From Typha latifolia (lineage: Eukaryota; Streptophyta; Magnoliopsida; Poales; Typhaceae), in contig CM034107.1 in assembly GCA_019914945.1 (NCBI GenBank), positions 11,470,001 to 11,534,000 on the forward strand: a stretch of DNA of 64,000 bases, read 5' to 3'. A program made the position numbers and the translations under genes. Every line of letters begins with the position of its first letter. The first letter of the stretch is position 1. Positions 11,301-21,582 of this stretch are shown in pieces. The notes under the pieces were generated by a model that was not told the origin of the DNA, made no database searches, and saw only the letters and a list, made by a program, of their open reading frames with translations.

Positions 11301-13333
11301 AGATGCTGCAATAAGATACAAAAATATTGCGAATATCAGCAACTAAATAGTAGTATATGAAAGCAATTCATTCCTTCTTCCTAATTCTATCTTTTATTGT
11401 GATTAATACTGCATATACTTTGATGTAGTCATACAAGTTGATGGTATACATAAGAACAGATAAATATCAAAAACACAAAATACCATTGTTCAACAGAGGA
11501 GCTTCTTAGCTATAATTAACAGAACACAACATGTCAGTGGAGGCATTAAACATTGCATATATATAATATATGCCTGTACTAAATCTAAAATGTACTTGAT
11601 CAGACAAAAATTATCACCATTATATGATAAACATGTCTCCTTAAGTAGTATATGACTAAATGTATCCAATGATTGTCATGCCGGCACAGTATCGACACGT
11701 GGCATGGCTCCCCTCATCTCGTGCAGAGAGCATCATCATCGCCGCACTCCTCTCCATGGCGATGAGGGTCGTTGCAACGCCGTCGGCCTCGTCGTCGCCC
11801 TCAATTTCACACCTCTCCACAGCTTGTTTGCCCTAGGTAAGAATGAAGAAGACAAGGCCAAAAACAAGGGCGACACAGTATGTCGTCTCCCTCCCTCCCT
11901 CTCTCTCTCTCTTACATGGGGCCAGCGATGGAGCCTCAATTTGTGCAGCATGGATGGCAAGTGTCATGGCACGTGCCATGCCGATGGATAACTAGCACAA
12001 TAATAATTAAATATATCTCACAAGTAAACTGCGGTAGCCTCTTCTTGTGAGATAGACTAACAAATAAAATAAAATAAAATCTTTATGTATGGAATGTAGA
12101 CTGGTTCAACAGTCATCTCAAATCTAATTACCGAGAAATGGAATGAGCTTTCCAAAAGTACTTGACTAACACATTGATCACAAATCATAAACTTGTAAAG
12201 CCAAGTAAATATTTCATCCCACATGGGACACAAATATCACCTTTTGAGGTTCTGCAGGAAAATGAAATGTCTTCAGTTCGGCCATTGCCAATACAATTCT
12301 AAGGAGAGAAACTGAAATATTGTTTGTTGATAAGGGTACATTCTATAACTTCAGCAAGAATTAACTTATCGAGCACAATCTTTTGATAACGAAGAACTTA
12401 TGCTGATCTCTAATTATCATAGTCATGCACACTAATCATTATAATGATCCCTTGATTTCTTTATATATCAAGATGGAAATTCCTCATCGTAGGTATAAAA
12501 CCTACCCAAAAGAGATGTATAATATCTTAACTGGAAACTTCACAGTAGTTTCCAATGGAAGGGGGAACGAATAGAGAATACAAGCATGTTCGACTAGAAT
12601 AGGATATTAGGTAAGGAACCAAAGCAGGCGTTACAAATCAATCTGGTTCCTTCTCAGAGTTCTGTAATATTCTCCAGTTTTGACATCATTCCGACACAAT
12701 CACAGAAAACAAAAATATTAACAGTCTACGTACTGATGAACTTGCCATTTAAAAGACAACAATTCAAGAAAAGCACAATTAAAAAAAAAAAAAAAACCAA
12801 TTAAGTCCAAGATCTTACATGATAAATCCACTGCTGCGACGTACACAGGCCGAGCCAGCATCCCCTCCCTCTCAGATCCTTCCACTGCAGAGCACAATTC
12901 TCCCATCAGGCCTTTCTAAATTTAAACAGATCCTAAGAACCATCTAATTATACATTAAGATGCAAGAAAGCCTAGAAATTTCTTCAGCAGACGGGACTAT
13001 CTCACCTGGAATCTCGAGATCGATGAAAGATGAACACATCTCGGGGCAAGATCGGGCTTGCGAGTAGCGATCGATGGCGATGGTGGAGAGGCCATTGAGG
13101 ACTCCACAGAGAACGCAAGTCCACGACCATTGATCGAGCTCGCAGTACGTATTGAAGTAACCGTAGCAGTTCTCGCAGCGGGGGAGAAGGTGGCCTTCCT
13201 TGCCATGGAGCGGCCGGTTCCCGAGCTCGTCCGCGGAGGAGAAAGGTGCGACCACGACACCCCATGGGAGCCCGCACGATTCTTGCAGCTCCGAGTCCAC
13301 CGGAAAGCGGGAGATGGTCGGGCGCACCGCCAT
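5325..13333 (-). CDS. SEC23D: SEC23-type COPII coat protein (At2g27460-like), 14 exons
   Basis: COPII inner-coat SEC23 family; acts in ER-to-Golgi vesicle budding as GTPase activator of SAR1. Exons on the minus strand: 13333-13006, 12884-12819, 11305-11252, 11140-10968, 10784-10598, 10429-10284, 10204-10050, 9547-9466, 9373-9258, 8216-8121, 7164-7041, 6675-6401, 5922-5708 and 5551-5325. The total is 2244 nt (747 aa plus stop), with GT-AG borders throughout. Zinc finger C53-x2-C56 and C73-x2-C76 (CENC...CVLC). The vWA-like trunk contains PGSLFGLVTFSHKIGLYDVQ. Helical region HDWLVILIAQYNDAYK, then gelsolin-like end HPDYRIYLQCLF...GSPIFFLDAYT. Similarity to Arabidopsis At2g27460 (about 745 aa) runs along the whole length as I remember it. 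The start at 13333 (MAVRPTISRF) matches the family; an open frame continues 42 codons further but shows no conservation. The symbol follows the Arabidopsis naming and is less certain than the family. Confidence 0.92.
8806..9025. repeat. Diverged tandem duplication in SEC23 intron 9
   Basis: Two copies offset by 110 bp both begin ATTATCCAGGATGA (8806 and 8916). They continue with parallel stretches such as CTCACTCTAAGA and CAACATTTGA. Identity decays along the unit, so this is an old duplication or a MITE-derived dimer. It lies in the intron between exons 9258 and 8216. Confidence 0.6.
11675..11995. repeat. GC-rich inserted segment with inverted ends in SEC23 intron 2
   Basis: A roughly 320-bp block of clearly higher GC sits in an otherwise AT-rich intron (12818-11306). 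The left end has TGCCGGCACAG and CACGTGGCATGG. The right end has the 16-bp perfect palindrome CATGGCACGTGCCATG (11965-11980) followed by CCGATGG. A (CCCT/CT)n run lies inside. It looks like an inserted mobile or repeat sequence; no coding capacity was recognised, and the open frames 11704-11991 (+) and 11736-11960 (-) appear to be GC-driven artefacts. Confidence 0.45.
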
Positions 13334-13563
13334 GGAAGAGACCGAGCTCTGGTAAGAGGCGAGGTGGGGCGATCGAGAAGAGGATCGAATTGAACTTGAG
13401 AGTTGAACTCGAGAGTCGTAGGACCCGAGCCCAATCAAGTTGGGCCGCAACTGGCCCATTTTAGAGCCTAATGGAGATTAACTAGAGTAGCCTAAGGGGT
13501 ATTTTGGGAAATCTGAGGTCCTCTGCGAGGAAAACGGCAAAACCCCGAGCGCACATAGGGTTT
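13334..13563. promoter_or_regulatory. Bidirectional promoter between SEC23 and SmD2
   Basis: The SEC23 start codon (13333, minus) and the apparent first exon of SmD2 (from about 13560, plus) are about 230 bp apart. The gap contains site II elements TGGGCC (13441-13446) and GGCCCA (13453-13458), a related GCCCAA just before them, and a telo-box core TAGGGTTT (13556-13563). This is the classic plant housekeeping arrangement and probably drives both genes. Motifs are read directly; shared use is inferred. Confidence 0.6.
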
Positions 13564-14069
13564 CTCGTTTGCCAATAACATCTTCCTCCTTGCTCGTCGA
13601 TCGATCGTTAGTCAGCGAGAATCTTCTCGAGTGAGTTGCTCCTCGTTTTCTTCTGTTACTCCCATGAATCTGTTGGATGATTGCTCGTTTCATGATCTGC
13701 TCTCCTTCTGTTCATTTCTACGATTCAATCAGGGAATTTGTATGCTTTTTACCCTAAAAGTTAAAGGGTCGTAAAATTAGTTGGGGAGATTATTAGTATG
13801 AAATTGTTCCATACGCTTCCTTGTATTGGTATACATAATTGTCTGTAAGATTGTTTTACACTGATACTATATTATTTCGTATTACTGAGTTCATTCACCC
13901 TTGCAACACGCCAATACTTTATAGCAATGGTTTCAGCATCTTTTACAGTGTGATAGTTTGCCTTTTGAGAAGAAATACTCCTACATGTCGAAATACATTA
14001 TAGATTATAGTAGCCTCGTATGGTGTTATTTATTGTTTTAGTTTGCTAATTGTCTTTTGATGTATATTA

Positions 14070-14142
14070 ATGCGAGACTCTGCATAGATATACTACATCT
14101 ATATATGCGAGACTCTGCATATATAAATACTACTACATCTAT
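14070..14142. repeat. Tandem repeat (about 35 bp, two copies) in SmD2 leader intron
   Basis: ATGCGAGACTCTGCATA occurs at 14070 and again at 14105. Each copy is followed by a similar AT-rich tail ending in CTACATCTAT. It lies in the intron before the SmD2 ATG exon. Confidence 0.75.
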
Positions 14143-14209
14143 TTGCAAGACTATAGATATACTTGCGTTCTGCATCTTCTAATGTAGTCCCATTTCTTTT
14201 CTTTGCAGG

Positions 14210-15731
14210 ATGTCAATGGAGGAGGACGCAAATGTAGGTTCTTTGAACTTAATTTTGTTAGATAGGAATATCACTTTGCACTTCCGAAAATAGTTTAAAA
14301 GTAACATACAAGATGCTTGATGTAATACTTCTCATTTAGAAAGCAAATGGAAGTTTTATGGACTTCAGATCATGTACTGCTTGGAAATTGTCTTCTCTCG
14401 TCCTTTCATATGTCACAAGTTCAATCACTAGCAGCATTTTTCATGTTTCATTGAAATTATATGAAGTGTGACATTCATGAATCTTTCCCCATTTATCTTT
14501 TTATTTGCAGAAAAGAGATTGAGAACCAAAGATTTATTATTTGACCACTTATTTTGCTGCAAATTAATCATTTGCAAGATTAAATAACTAGAAATCAATC
14601 TCTCACATACAAAAATGCAGATATTTTTGAGGTAACCAACCATTGCAGCATACTCCAATTGTTATTATATTCTCTATCTTTATATATAGGAAATGCAGGT
14701 ACCTTTTTTAGGTAAACAACTAACTTGGCTACTATAAGTTACTTTTTTGAGAAACTTATGATTCACAATCAAGGTCTTGTCATCCGTTTCAAGGTGATGC
14801 TAAGATATCTAGGTTTTATCCTTGGATTTGAACCAGTGTTTCACTAGAACATAATATATTAAAAGTCATATTGTACATGCTAAATTATATATATCTACTC
14901 ATGTTTGTCCTTTACTTATAAATTTATCAACGGTCTCTAGTTCACAAAACTGACAATCTTATCATTTTGAAATATTTGTTAATAATGGAATTGTGAAATT
15001 TTTTAATTTAAGTCTTAAAAGTTAAGTATCACTGAAGGTTGATTACTTTCTAAGTGTATTCATGGATCCTGTGGTATGATGAGGTTTACATTTAAGATCT
15101 AATGATAGGATGAGGCATATTATTGCTAAAAATATTTAGAATGATTTTGTCTCTTGTTTTCTAACTTCATCTCCTAAAATACATCTTATTTGGTGACAGG
15201 GGAAGAAAGAGGAAGAGGAATTTAGCACAGGTCCTTTATCAGTTCTGATGATGAGCGTCAAAAATAATACACAGGTAAGCCCAATCTTCTTTTCTTTAAA
15301 TTGTGTATATGAAAGATTGCTGAAGCTTCTAGGTGAATGCCTACATAAATATTTCTAGCATTACATCTGCTACTTATTTCCTTGCAGATTTCTTACTATT
15401 CTAATGTTACGGATTGTTCCCTGCTTCCTTAGGTGCTCATCAATTGTCGGAACAACAAGAAGTTACTTGGTCGTGTCAGGGCTTTTGATCGTCACTGTAA
15501 CATGGTTCTTGAAAATGTCAGGGAGATGTGGACTGAGGTATGCCCAAGCTTATCAAGCAATTTTTTCTACATTTGTTCTTATTCTAATGATTAATATGTT
15601 GGCACTCCATGCAGATACCAAAGACTGGTAAAGGCAAGAAAAAAGCACTTCCAGTCAACAAGGATAGGTTCATCAGTAAAATGTTCCTCCGTGGGGATTC
15701 CGTTATAATTGTCCTACGGAATCCTAAATGA
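14210..15731 (+). CDS. SMD2: Small nuclear ribonucleoprotein SmD2
   Basis: Core Sm-ring protein of the spliceosomal U1, U2, U4 and U5 snRNPs. Coding exons are 14210-14233, 15200-15274, 15433-15537 and 15615-15731, 321 nt in total, encoding 106 residues ([20 protein letters not shown] to VIIVLRNPK). The Sm1 part includes [20 protein letters not shown] and the [12 protein letters not shown] segment. The Sm2 part is [15 protein letters not shown]. The SmD2-specific lysine-rich loop ([17 protein letters not shown]) lies between them. Length agrees with the plant family (about 106-109 aa). A non-coding first exon probably ends at 13630, where GTGAGT forms a donor, and the coding exon begins right after the acceptor at 14207-14208. 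It is head to head with SEC23 and shares its short promoter. Confidence 0.95.
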
Positions 15732-16821
15732 ATTGATGCCTTCTTGGAACCAGAAATATAGCATGTTCTGTCTATTGTCTCTGCTCTAGTTGTAATGATC
15801 CTTCCTCTTTAATATGTCTAGATTAACTCTGCCGAAAAAGAGAAAAAAGAGTGCTTCCTCCTGCCTGTGCCTGTCTGACTTTTTATGTAAAATATGTCTA
15901 CAGCCGCATGTTGACATGACCTATACTTTTCTTTGGGATGGGTGACTTCTCACATCCAAATCCTAGTGATCGGTTTACAGTTTCCATAATTGCAAAATTG
16001 TGCTCACAATTCTACTTGATTGGATGGTGATATTCTTTTAGTGAACTTATTGCTACATCATCAGTTCTTTTCTGGATTGGAGTACACTGCTATAGAAGAT
16101 AAATGCAAGCAAGAAAGGTTTCTCAAAGCTTCCATTTTAACATAATTTGCCGAGTCGATGAATCTGAATGAACCAATCTGAGCAACAGCAATGGTTAAAG
16201 CAGAAGTGGTATGGATATAAATGAACTTGATTGGTAGGTTAGCTTCGGATTGGATCCATGTTTATCACATTTCTTAATAATAGCAGTTATAAAATTGTCT
16301 CCGTTTCTCCTCTATATCTAAACCTGGTTGCTAATTGATAAGAACTCAAGCTGATCTTTTCTGTTGAAAGGATATATAAGACATGAAGGCTATTTAATTA
16401 TACTTCTACTGGGTGAGCTCTGAGAGCATCAAAATTTGAAAGCTGTACAGGTTTTATGGAGTGCTTATTTAAGCAAATTATTTGCAACAGGAGCTCCATT
16501 CTCCCAGAAAACTTGCATCAACTTCATTGCAATCAATAGAGGATAAAATGTAATATATTAACAACAACTATGTAATAATAGCTTCATAAAAGAGATGATT
16601 TCTTATTAAACCAAGCAGCAGTGTATATAGGAAAAAGTTCTGCTTTCCTTTTGAATCAACACCATGGAACAAACAAATAGCACAGGAACATGTAAGAAGA
16701 ACAACAGCAAAGTAAGAAATTAATAAACCACATACAAGCAGCATATCAAAACATTAGGGTGGACAGTGATCAACCCAATTTGACTGTCTGGTGATCTAAT
16801 TAGACCTCAAAGTGAATCTTT
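15732..16821. other. Intergenic, convergent 3' ends
   Basis: Lies between the stop of SmD2 (plus) and the stop of the glutaredoxin-like gene (minus), so it holds both 3' untranslated regions. I see no further coding sequence, RNA gene or repeat. Confidence 0.5.
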
Positions 16822-18024
16822 TCAGCAACAGACAGGGCAGTGTATCAAGCCATTCTCATTGCACACTTCACACTTGACCATCTTCTTCTCCTCCTCATCC
16901 AACACCTTGCAACTTCCATTGCAATCCATGCACATCACAAATCTCACTCCTCCACACCCCTCACACCATGTCTTTGCCCTTGGAATCCCTTCCAACAATA
17001 ACCCAAGTTTGCCTTCCTCTTCCAACTTTAAGATTTCCTCTGCTCCTCCTATCAACCTTCCCTTCACAAACACACTAGGAACTTTTACTTGCTTCTTGTC
17101 CATCAACAACCTCAGTTCCTCCCTGTAGCCAGAGTCCATGGAGATGTCCCTCTCCGCGATTTCGACATCGTAAGCTTCGATAGCCGACCGGACGGCATTG
17201 CAGTCTTCGAAGGTTTTCCTGATTCCTCTCAGTGTAGTTGTGTACAAAACTAGAGAGTTCTCCCCCCCGGGAGGGCACTTCTCCTCGAAGGTCTTAAGTA
17301 ATAGATCGCAATCGCGGGCCTTTCGGCTTCTGGGTTCTGATGCAAGCACCACCTTCTTGACCTGCTCTCCTTCCTCGTGGAGCTCCTTCTCGATCAAAGC
17401 GAGGAGAGCCGGGTCGAACAGCGGGCTCAGGCTCCTCCGCGACGAAGAAACTCCGGAATCCGCGCCGCCCAAATTTTCAATTTTTGCACCACCCAAGGGG
17501 CTATTTTTCCTCGACATCCTCGAATTGGGCATCCCAGATTTCGAATTCTCCGTCGGACTAAACGGCCGTAAGACTCGATTCGGGTCAAGATCGCACCTTT
17601 TAGTACTTTGCTGAAGTGGGCTGTTTTCTTTTCCCGGAGTCATCGCCTTCTTCTTCCTGGGAGACGCCATTGCCTTCGCTGGCGACCAGAGATGGATCGA
17701 GACAAGGGGTTTCGTGGGTTTCTTCAAAGGAGACCAGATGGGTGTCTCGTCTTCGAGATCCTCCATCAGTTTCCACGCATCGATGACCTCGGGGGCTTCC
17801 TCCTTCACAACCCTCTTCTTGGATAGTGGAAGATTTAGAACTGGAGGAGGCCTTAGTCTCCACTCCTTAGCCACAACCTTCGCTTCTTCTTCCTTCCCCT
17901 GGGGATCGAGGTTGAGGACCCCGTAGGTGGTGGAAGTGAGAGAGACGACGTGGTTGAAATGGTCGAGGTGGATCTCGCCGTCGAGGTCGGTAGTGGCGTG
18001 GAGTTTGGAGGAGATGCAACCCAT
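16822..18024 (-). CDS. Glutaredoxin domain protein with C-terminal CxxC zinc-type motifs
   Basis: Single-exon gene, 400 residues, of the plant class IV glutaredoxin-like family (At3g28850/At5g39865 type). The N-terminus MGCISSK has the form of an N-myristoylation site (Gly2, Ser6, Lys7) with a palmitoylatable Cys3, so membrane attachment is likely. A long basic, Ser/Pro-rich region (about 95-205) precedes the glutaredoxin fold at about 257-346 (SLVLYTTTLRGIRKTFEDC, VPSVFVKGRLIGG). The usual CPYC active site is replaced by a stretch without a CxxC pair, typical of this class. Four CxxC pairs follow at 354-357, 365-368, 385-388 and 396-399, resembling the DnaJ zinc repeat. Redox activity is therefore doubtful; metal binding or a regulatory role is more likely. 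Biochemical function in this family is largely unknown. Confidence 0.88.
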   Translation of the reverse strand: MGCISSKLHATTDLDGEIHLDHFNHVVSLTSTTYGVLNLDPQGKEEEAKVVAKEWRLRPPPVLNLPLSKKRVVKEEAPEVIDAWKLMEDLEDETPIWSPLKKPTKPLVSIHLWSPAKAMASPRKKKAMTPGKENSPLQQSTKRCDLDPNRVLRPFSPTENSKSGMPNSRMSRKNSPLGGAKIENLGGADSGVSSSRRSLSPLFDPALLALIEKELHEEGEQVKKVVLASEPRSRKARDCDLLLKTFEEKCPPGGENSLVLYTTTLRGIRKTFEDCNAVRSAIEAYDVEIAERDISMDSGYREELRLLMDKKQVKVPSVFVKGRLIGGAEEILKLEEEGKLGLLLEGIPRAKTWCEGCGGVRFVMCMDCNGSCKVLDEEEKKMVKCEVCNENGLIHCPVCC

Positions 18025-18238
18025 CGATGCTTCTTCTCTTGGTTTCCTTAATCTTCTTTTTTTTTTCTTCCTCAGGGGAAGGGGCGGAAGTTCTTTTGAA
18101 CTGTAACGGTCATGGGGTTCTGTCCTTTTTGTGTCTTTCTACTGCGTTTTGTAATAATTCTCCCCAACGGTCCAAAATGGGGGACATATTGGGTTACACA
18201 AGTTTAAAATTTTTGATAGAAATCCTGCATAACATTAA
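18025..18238. other. Leader and promoter of the glutaredoxin-like gene
   Basis: Short region between the glutaredoxin-like ATG and tRNA-Cys. It contains a poly-pyrimidine run that reads as A/G-rich on the gene strand. No TATA box stands out. Confidence 0.4.
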
Positions 18239-18310
18239 GGGTCCATAGCTCAGTGGTAGAGCATTTGACTGCAGATCAAGAGGTCACCGGTTCGAACCCG
18301 GTTGGGCCCT
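18239..18310 (+). tRNA. tRNA-Cys (GCA)
   Basis: A 72-nt cloverleaf folds completely. Acceptor stem GGGTCCA pairs with TGGGCCC, with discriminator T at 18310. D arm is GCTC-AGTGGTA-GAGC. Anticodon arm is TTTGA-CTGCAGA-TCAAG, with anticodon GCA at 18271-18273. Variable loop is AGGTC and T arm is ACCGG-TTCGAAC-CCGGT. The internal A box (TAGCTCAGTGG) and B box (GGTTCGAAC) needed by RNA polymerase III are intact, no intron is present, and CCA is not encoded, as expected for a nuclear gene. A TTTTT terminator follows at 18328-18332. Confidence 0.97.
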
Positions 18311-18327
18311 TATCTTATTAATCTTTA

Positions 18328-18332
18328 TTTTT
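18328..18332 (+). terminator. Pol III terminator of tRNA-Cys
   Basis: Run of five T about 18 nt after the tRNA 3' end, on the same strand. It is the first T run of four or more downstream of the gene. Confidence 0.6.
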
Positions 18333-18467
18333 CCTTTCTTTTCTGCAAATTAGATTTTTGCCATTTTAAGTACTACAAACACATAAGATAGCAGTGAGAA
18401 TAGATCTTTCAATGCTATCCTGATCTCAGAGGCAGAGAAAGATTACAGAGCTCAAATGAACTTGTCT

Positions 18468-18492
18468 TGAAGAAGAAGAAGAAGAAGAAGAA
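18468..18492. repeat. (GAA)n microsatellite
   Basis: Short GAA-repeat tract in the 3' flank of the carbonic anhydrase gene, between it and tRNA-Cys. I see nothing else in 18311-18590. Confidence 0.9.
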
Positions 18493-18590
18493 CCCTACTC
18501 CTTGATAGCAAGCATAGTAGTAGAAAGTTTCAGACACAATCCATCCAAATCAGAAATCTACCCAGTTGGCTACTACTCATAGTACGTACG

Positions 18591-20184
18591 TTAATCAGAA
18601 TTATTTCCCACACTTCCCGATCCATCATACAGCTCGACTGTCCTACCATTCAACGGCTGAATCGGCCTTGAATTTCTCCGGTACTCCTGCTGCAGAGGAG
18701 CTCTCAGAGCCTCTGCTTGTTTCTTGCTCATCTCTCTCACCTGTACCAATTAAACTTTGTCAGTGTCAAGTATATATATAGAAGATATAAATGTGATGAA
18801 GTTTTAAGAGTTATAAACCTTGCTAACTACGTTCCAAATGACGTTCTCAGTGCATGGAGGCGTGGTGAGGGATCCTACATATCTGAAGTACTTGTGAACG
18901 CGGCGTCGTAAGGCACTTATGTGCATAGCTCCAATTGCAACATGAGCTTCTTCATCTCCTGAGCCAACTTCCTTAGTCAATTCAGCTACCTTGTCCTTGA
19001 TCTGCAATGTTAACAACCAAACCACGCCAATTCATTCAGTCATCATGAGTAGAAGTAGGTTGTTGACACAGAGTAGAGGGTAATTACTACGTACCTGGTA
19101 AAGTAAAGGATCAGGATGCCCATATTTGTAGAGGATTGCGACCACAGAGATATTGCCGTCGTCGCTCTTGTGAACCAAATGGAGCTCCACCGCGAACCTG
19201 TTGATTTTGCCATAATGAGATTTTGCTTTTCTAGTTTAGGCTTTGAAATGCGATTCTAAGATTCGTCTGGATGATCAAATTAGAAGTTTTCTTCTTCTTC
19301 TTCTTCTTCTTCTTCTTCTTCTTCTTCTTTTTGAACTATGTCAAGTATGATCAACTGTATCTTTTGCATGTTATGTTCTGGGAGAAGTTAGTGCATACCT
19401 TTCACCATTAATGGTGTGCTCAGAAGGTGAGTGCCAATGCATTTGTTTCAGAGTATAATTTTTTCCATTCACCATCAGAGCTCCAACAGAAGCATCGTAT
19501 TGTAACTGGAAAAGAAGAACACATGAATCTCAGCACTGCAGCTACCCAATTCCAAGAACTAAAGAAGAAAAATATTTCCTTAAACTCATAATAGTACACA
19601 ATTATGCAGAAAAGAAGCCTTAACAGCAGAAGATACTCAGATTTTCTTTTATAAAAGAGTAGTAGCATCTTTGTCCAGCATTCCACTTTTATGAAGTCAC
19701 TTAGAAGCTCAGAAGATACAATATCTTGTAAAATATAAAAATTAAACATGCCACCTGATGTTGCTTTCTTAACTACTCCAGTGTTCTACTGATCTTGAGA
19801 AAAAGAACATATCAAATAAAGAAACATACCGCAATGTTGAAACCATTATCGACAAGGGTTGCATTCGAATCAACTGCGACATAATCCCTCTCAAGAGGTT
19901 CCAACTTTGGGTTATAAACCACATCATCATTCTTTGCAATGTTGATTGGAGACTGATGAGTGCCTTTTGAGCACAACACAAACTCTGGGCTCAAGCTTCC
20001 CCATTTGTCAGGACCAATTGCTCCACTGTATCCAAATCTCACAAAAGCTGTCCAATTGAAAGGAAATCTTTACAAGTGAGAAGATAAACAGAAATGAGGA
20101 AGGAACAACTAAGTAAGCAAAAATACTCTAATTTCCATTTACTTTTCTGCCTTATAATCCATTCACTACAAGAATGCATTCACC

Positions 20185-20246
<62 letters not shown>

Positions 20247-20328
20247 CAGAATCCCTACCACGAGCTCTTGCAAATGGCACAAGAAAGGAGAGCATCAATA
20301 GAACAAAGATGGTACTCTGGCCAGCCAT
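18591..20328 (-). CDS. Alpha carbonic anhydrase, secreted
   Basis: Zinc enzyme that interconverts CO2 and bicarbonate. Exons 20328-20259, 20047-19830, 19505-19399, 19197-19095, 19001-18819 and 18740-18591 total 831 nt (276 aa). Signal peptide at residues 1 to about 23 ([20 protein letters not shown]), so the protein enters the secretory pathway. Zinc ligands are His119 and His121 ([15 protein letters not shown]) and His138 (ELHLVH). Other family blocks are QSPINI (55-60), YGHPDPLL and [12 protein letters not shown] (211-222). Cys49 and Cys216 are placed for the usual disulfide. All catalytic histidines are intact, unlike some storage-type relatives such as dioscorins, so it is probably active. 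Paralogue not resolved. Confidence 0.93.
19288..19330. repeat. (TTC)n microsatellite in carbonic anhydrase intron
   Basis: About fourteen TTC units in the intron between the exons ending at 19399 and starting at 19197. Confidence 0.95.
20189..20244. repeat. (GA)n microsatellite in carbonic anhydrase intron 1
   Basis: Twenty-eight GA units, which read (CT)n on the coding strand. It begins only 14 nt inside the intron donor at 20258. Confidence 0.95.
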
Positions 20329-20409
20329 TGCTAGAAGGGAAAGGAAAGGATTGGGTTGGTTTAGCTCGAGCTAAACAAAGTAAATGTTGTAGGATGTGGC
20401 TAGTGGCAA

Positions 20410-20440
20410 TGCTTCCCTGATATATATATAGACTCTAGAC
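20410..20440 (-). promoter_or_regulatory. Probable TATA region of carbonic anhydrase
   Basis: A TATATATATA run at about 20421-20430 lies roughly 95 bp upstream of the carbonic anhydrase ATG (20328) on the minus strand, a suitable place for a TATA box. It is a simple-sequence match only. Confidence 0.4.
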
Positions 20441-21506
20441 TACCTTGTATAATGTGGTTGTTACTTCATTAGTCTGGAGTTAAGATAGCTCGATTACAAG
20501 ATTATCATGAAGGATTAAGGACTAAACTGGGTGTTTGTCGCTGTTAATAGGACCAGTGAAAAGATTCCAAGGTTCTGCATGCTATGCGTCCTGCCAAAAA
20601 CAATTTGCCGTCATCCATCAGCTGCAAAAGAGCTGAATGATTTGATGCATGAACAACTTGAGGGGAAGATATCTTAAACCTTATCACCAAAGGACTCGTA
20701 TGATTAATAATTTCCAATGTTGGGTATGCTCTTAAAAATTCTCATCTTGTTTAAGAGGTTGGTTTGAATGAGCATGAGAGGGAGTGAGAGAAATCTAAAT
20801 AAAATGGAATGTGTGGTATCTATCACGAGGCTCTTGACTTATCTAAAAGTTTGGACGGTGTGGGACTTTACTTTTGGAAAGGCGATCGAAAAGGGATCCA
20901 TCTCCATTAGAACTTGCTAGAGTTGCTACTGGTAGCCAAACAAAACTAAGCATTGTGGAAGGATAAAAGCAGTGGTATGGAAGAGAGTGCCCACACCCAT
21001 GCATGGAGAATATTCTTCAACTCTAAGGACGCAATCAGGGAAAAATATTCAACTCTAAGATGTTCATCTGCCAATCTCCTGCAACATAAATGCTTCCAGT
21101 TTCTCCACGTACAATTTTTGTGCATATACTATTCTTGCAGTCCACTAATGTTGGACTCACTGTGACCTTCAAAAAGAAACTTTTTAAGTTCATCAATAAA
21201 AGTGATTGGAATATGTGTTCTTACTGGGTAAATAATTTAATACTCGTCTCTAATTTCTCTTAGTTTTCTCCAAAACAAAAATTAAGTTTCCAAGACTGAG
21301 CTTTTGTACACACTTTATTTATAAAAAAAATATATATGTCTAAGAGCTCAATTAATTTTTCTATTATGAAAGCTTCAAAGCTTTTTGGCGCATATGCCCC
21401 TCAAATTTTGTAAGATATTATTTGCAGAGGAAATTTTTTATTTTTTTTCAGGACAAATAATATTTTCAATGTTAGGAGGACGATAAGGTTCTAATAGTTA
21501 CATCCA

Positions 21507-21582
21507 TGGGCCTTAATTGGGCCAAATTTTGGCCCAAACTAGAAAGATTAACTGGGCCCATCTCCAGAGAAAGTGTTGGGCT
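21507..21582. promoter_or_regulatory. Orphan cluster of site II motifs
   Basis: TGGGCC at 21507-21512 and 21518-21523, GGCCCA at 21531-21536, the overlapping pair TGGGCC/GGCCCA at 21553-21560, and TGGGCT at 21577-21582. Six elements in 76 bp is typical of a housekeeping promoter, but no gene start is recognised nearby on either strand. Confidence 0.45.

Noticed and set aside
13334..13459. 42-codon N-terminal extension of SEC23
   Set aside because: The extension runs through the site II motifs of the promoter and has no counterpart in SEC23 proteins.
17198..17926. Several plus-strand open frames over the glutaredoxin-like gene
   Set aside because: Antisense shadows of a GC-rich coding exon; they overlap each other in different frames.
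20840..20880. GTGTGGGACT-type word reminiscent of plant LTR retrotransposon ends
   Set aside because: No second LTR, primer-binding site or coding remnant was seen around it.
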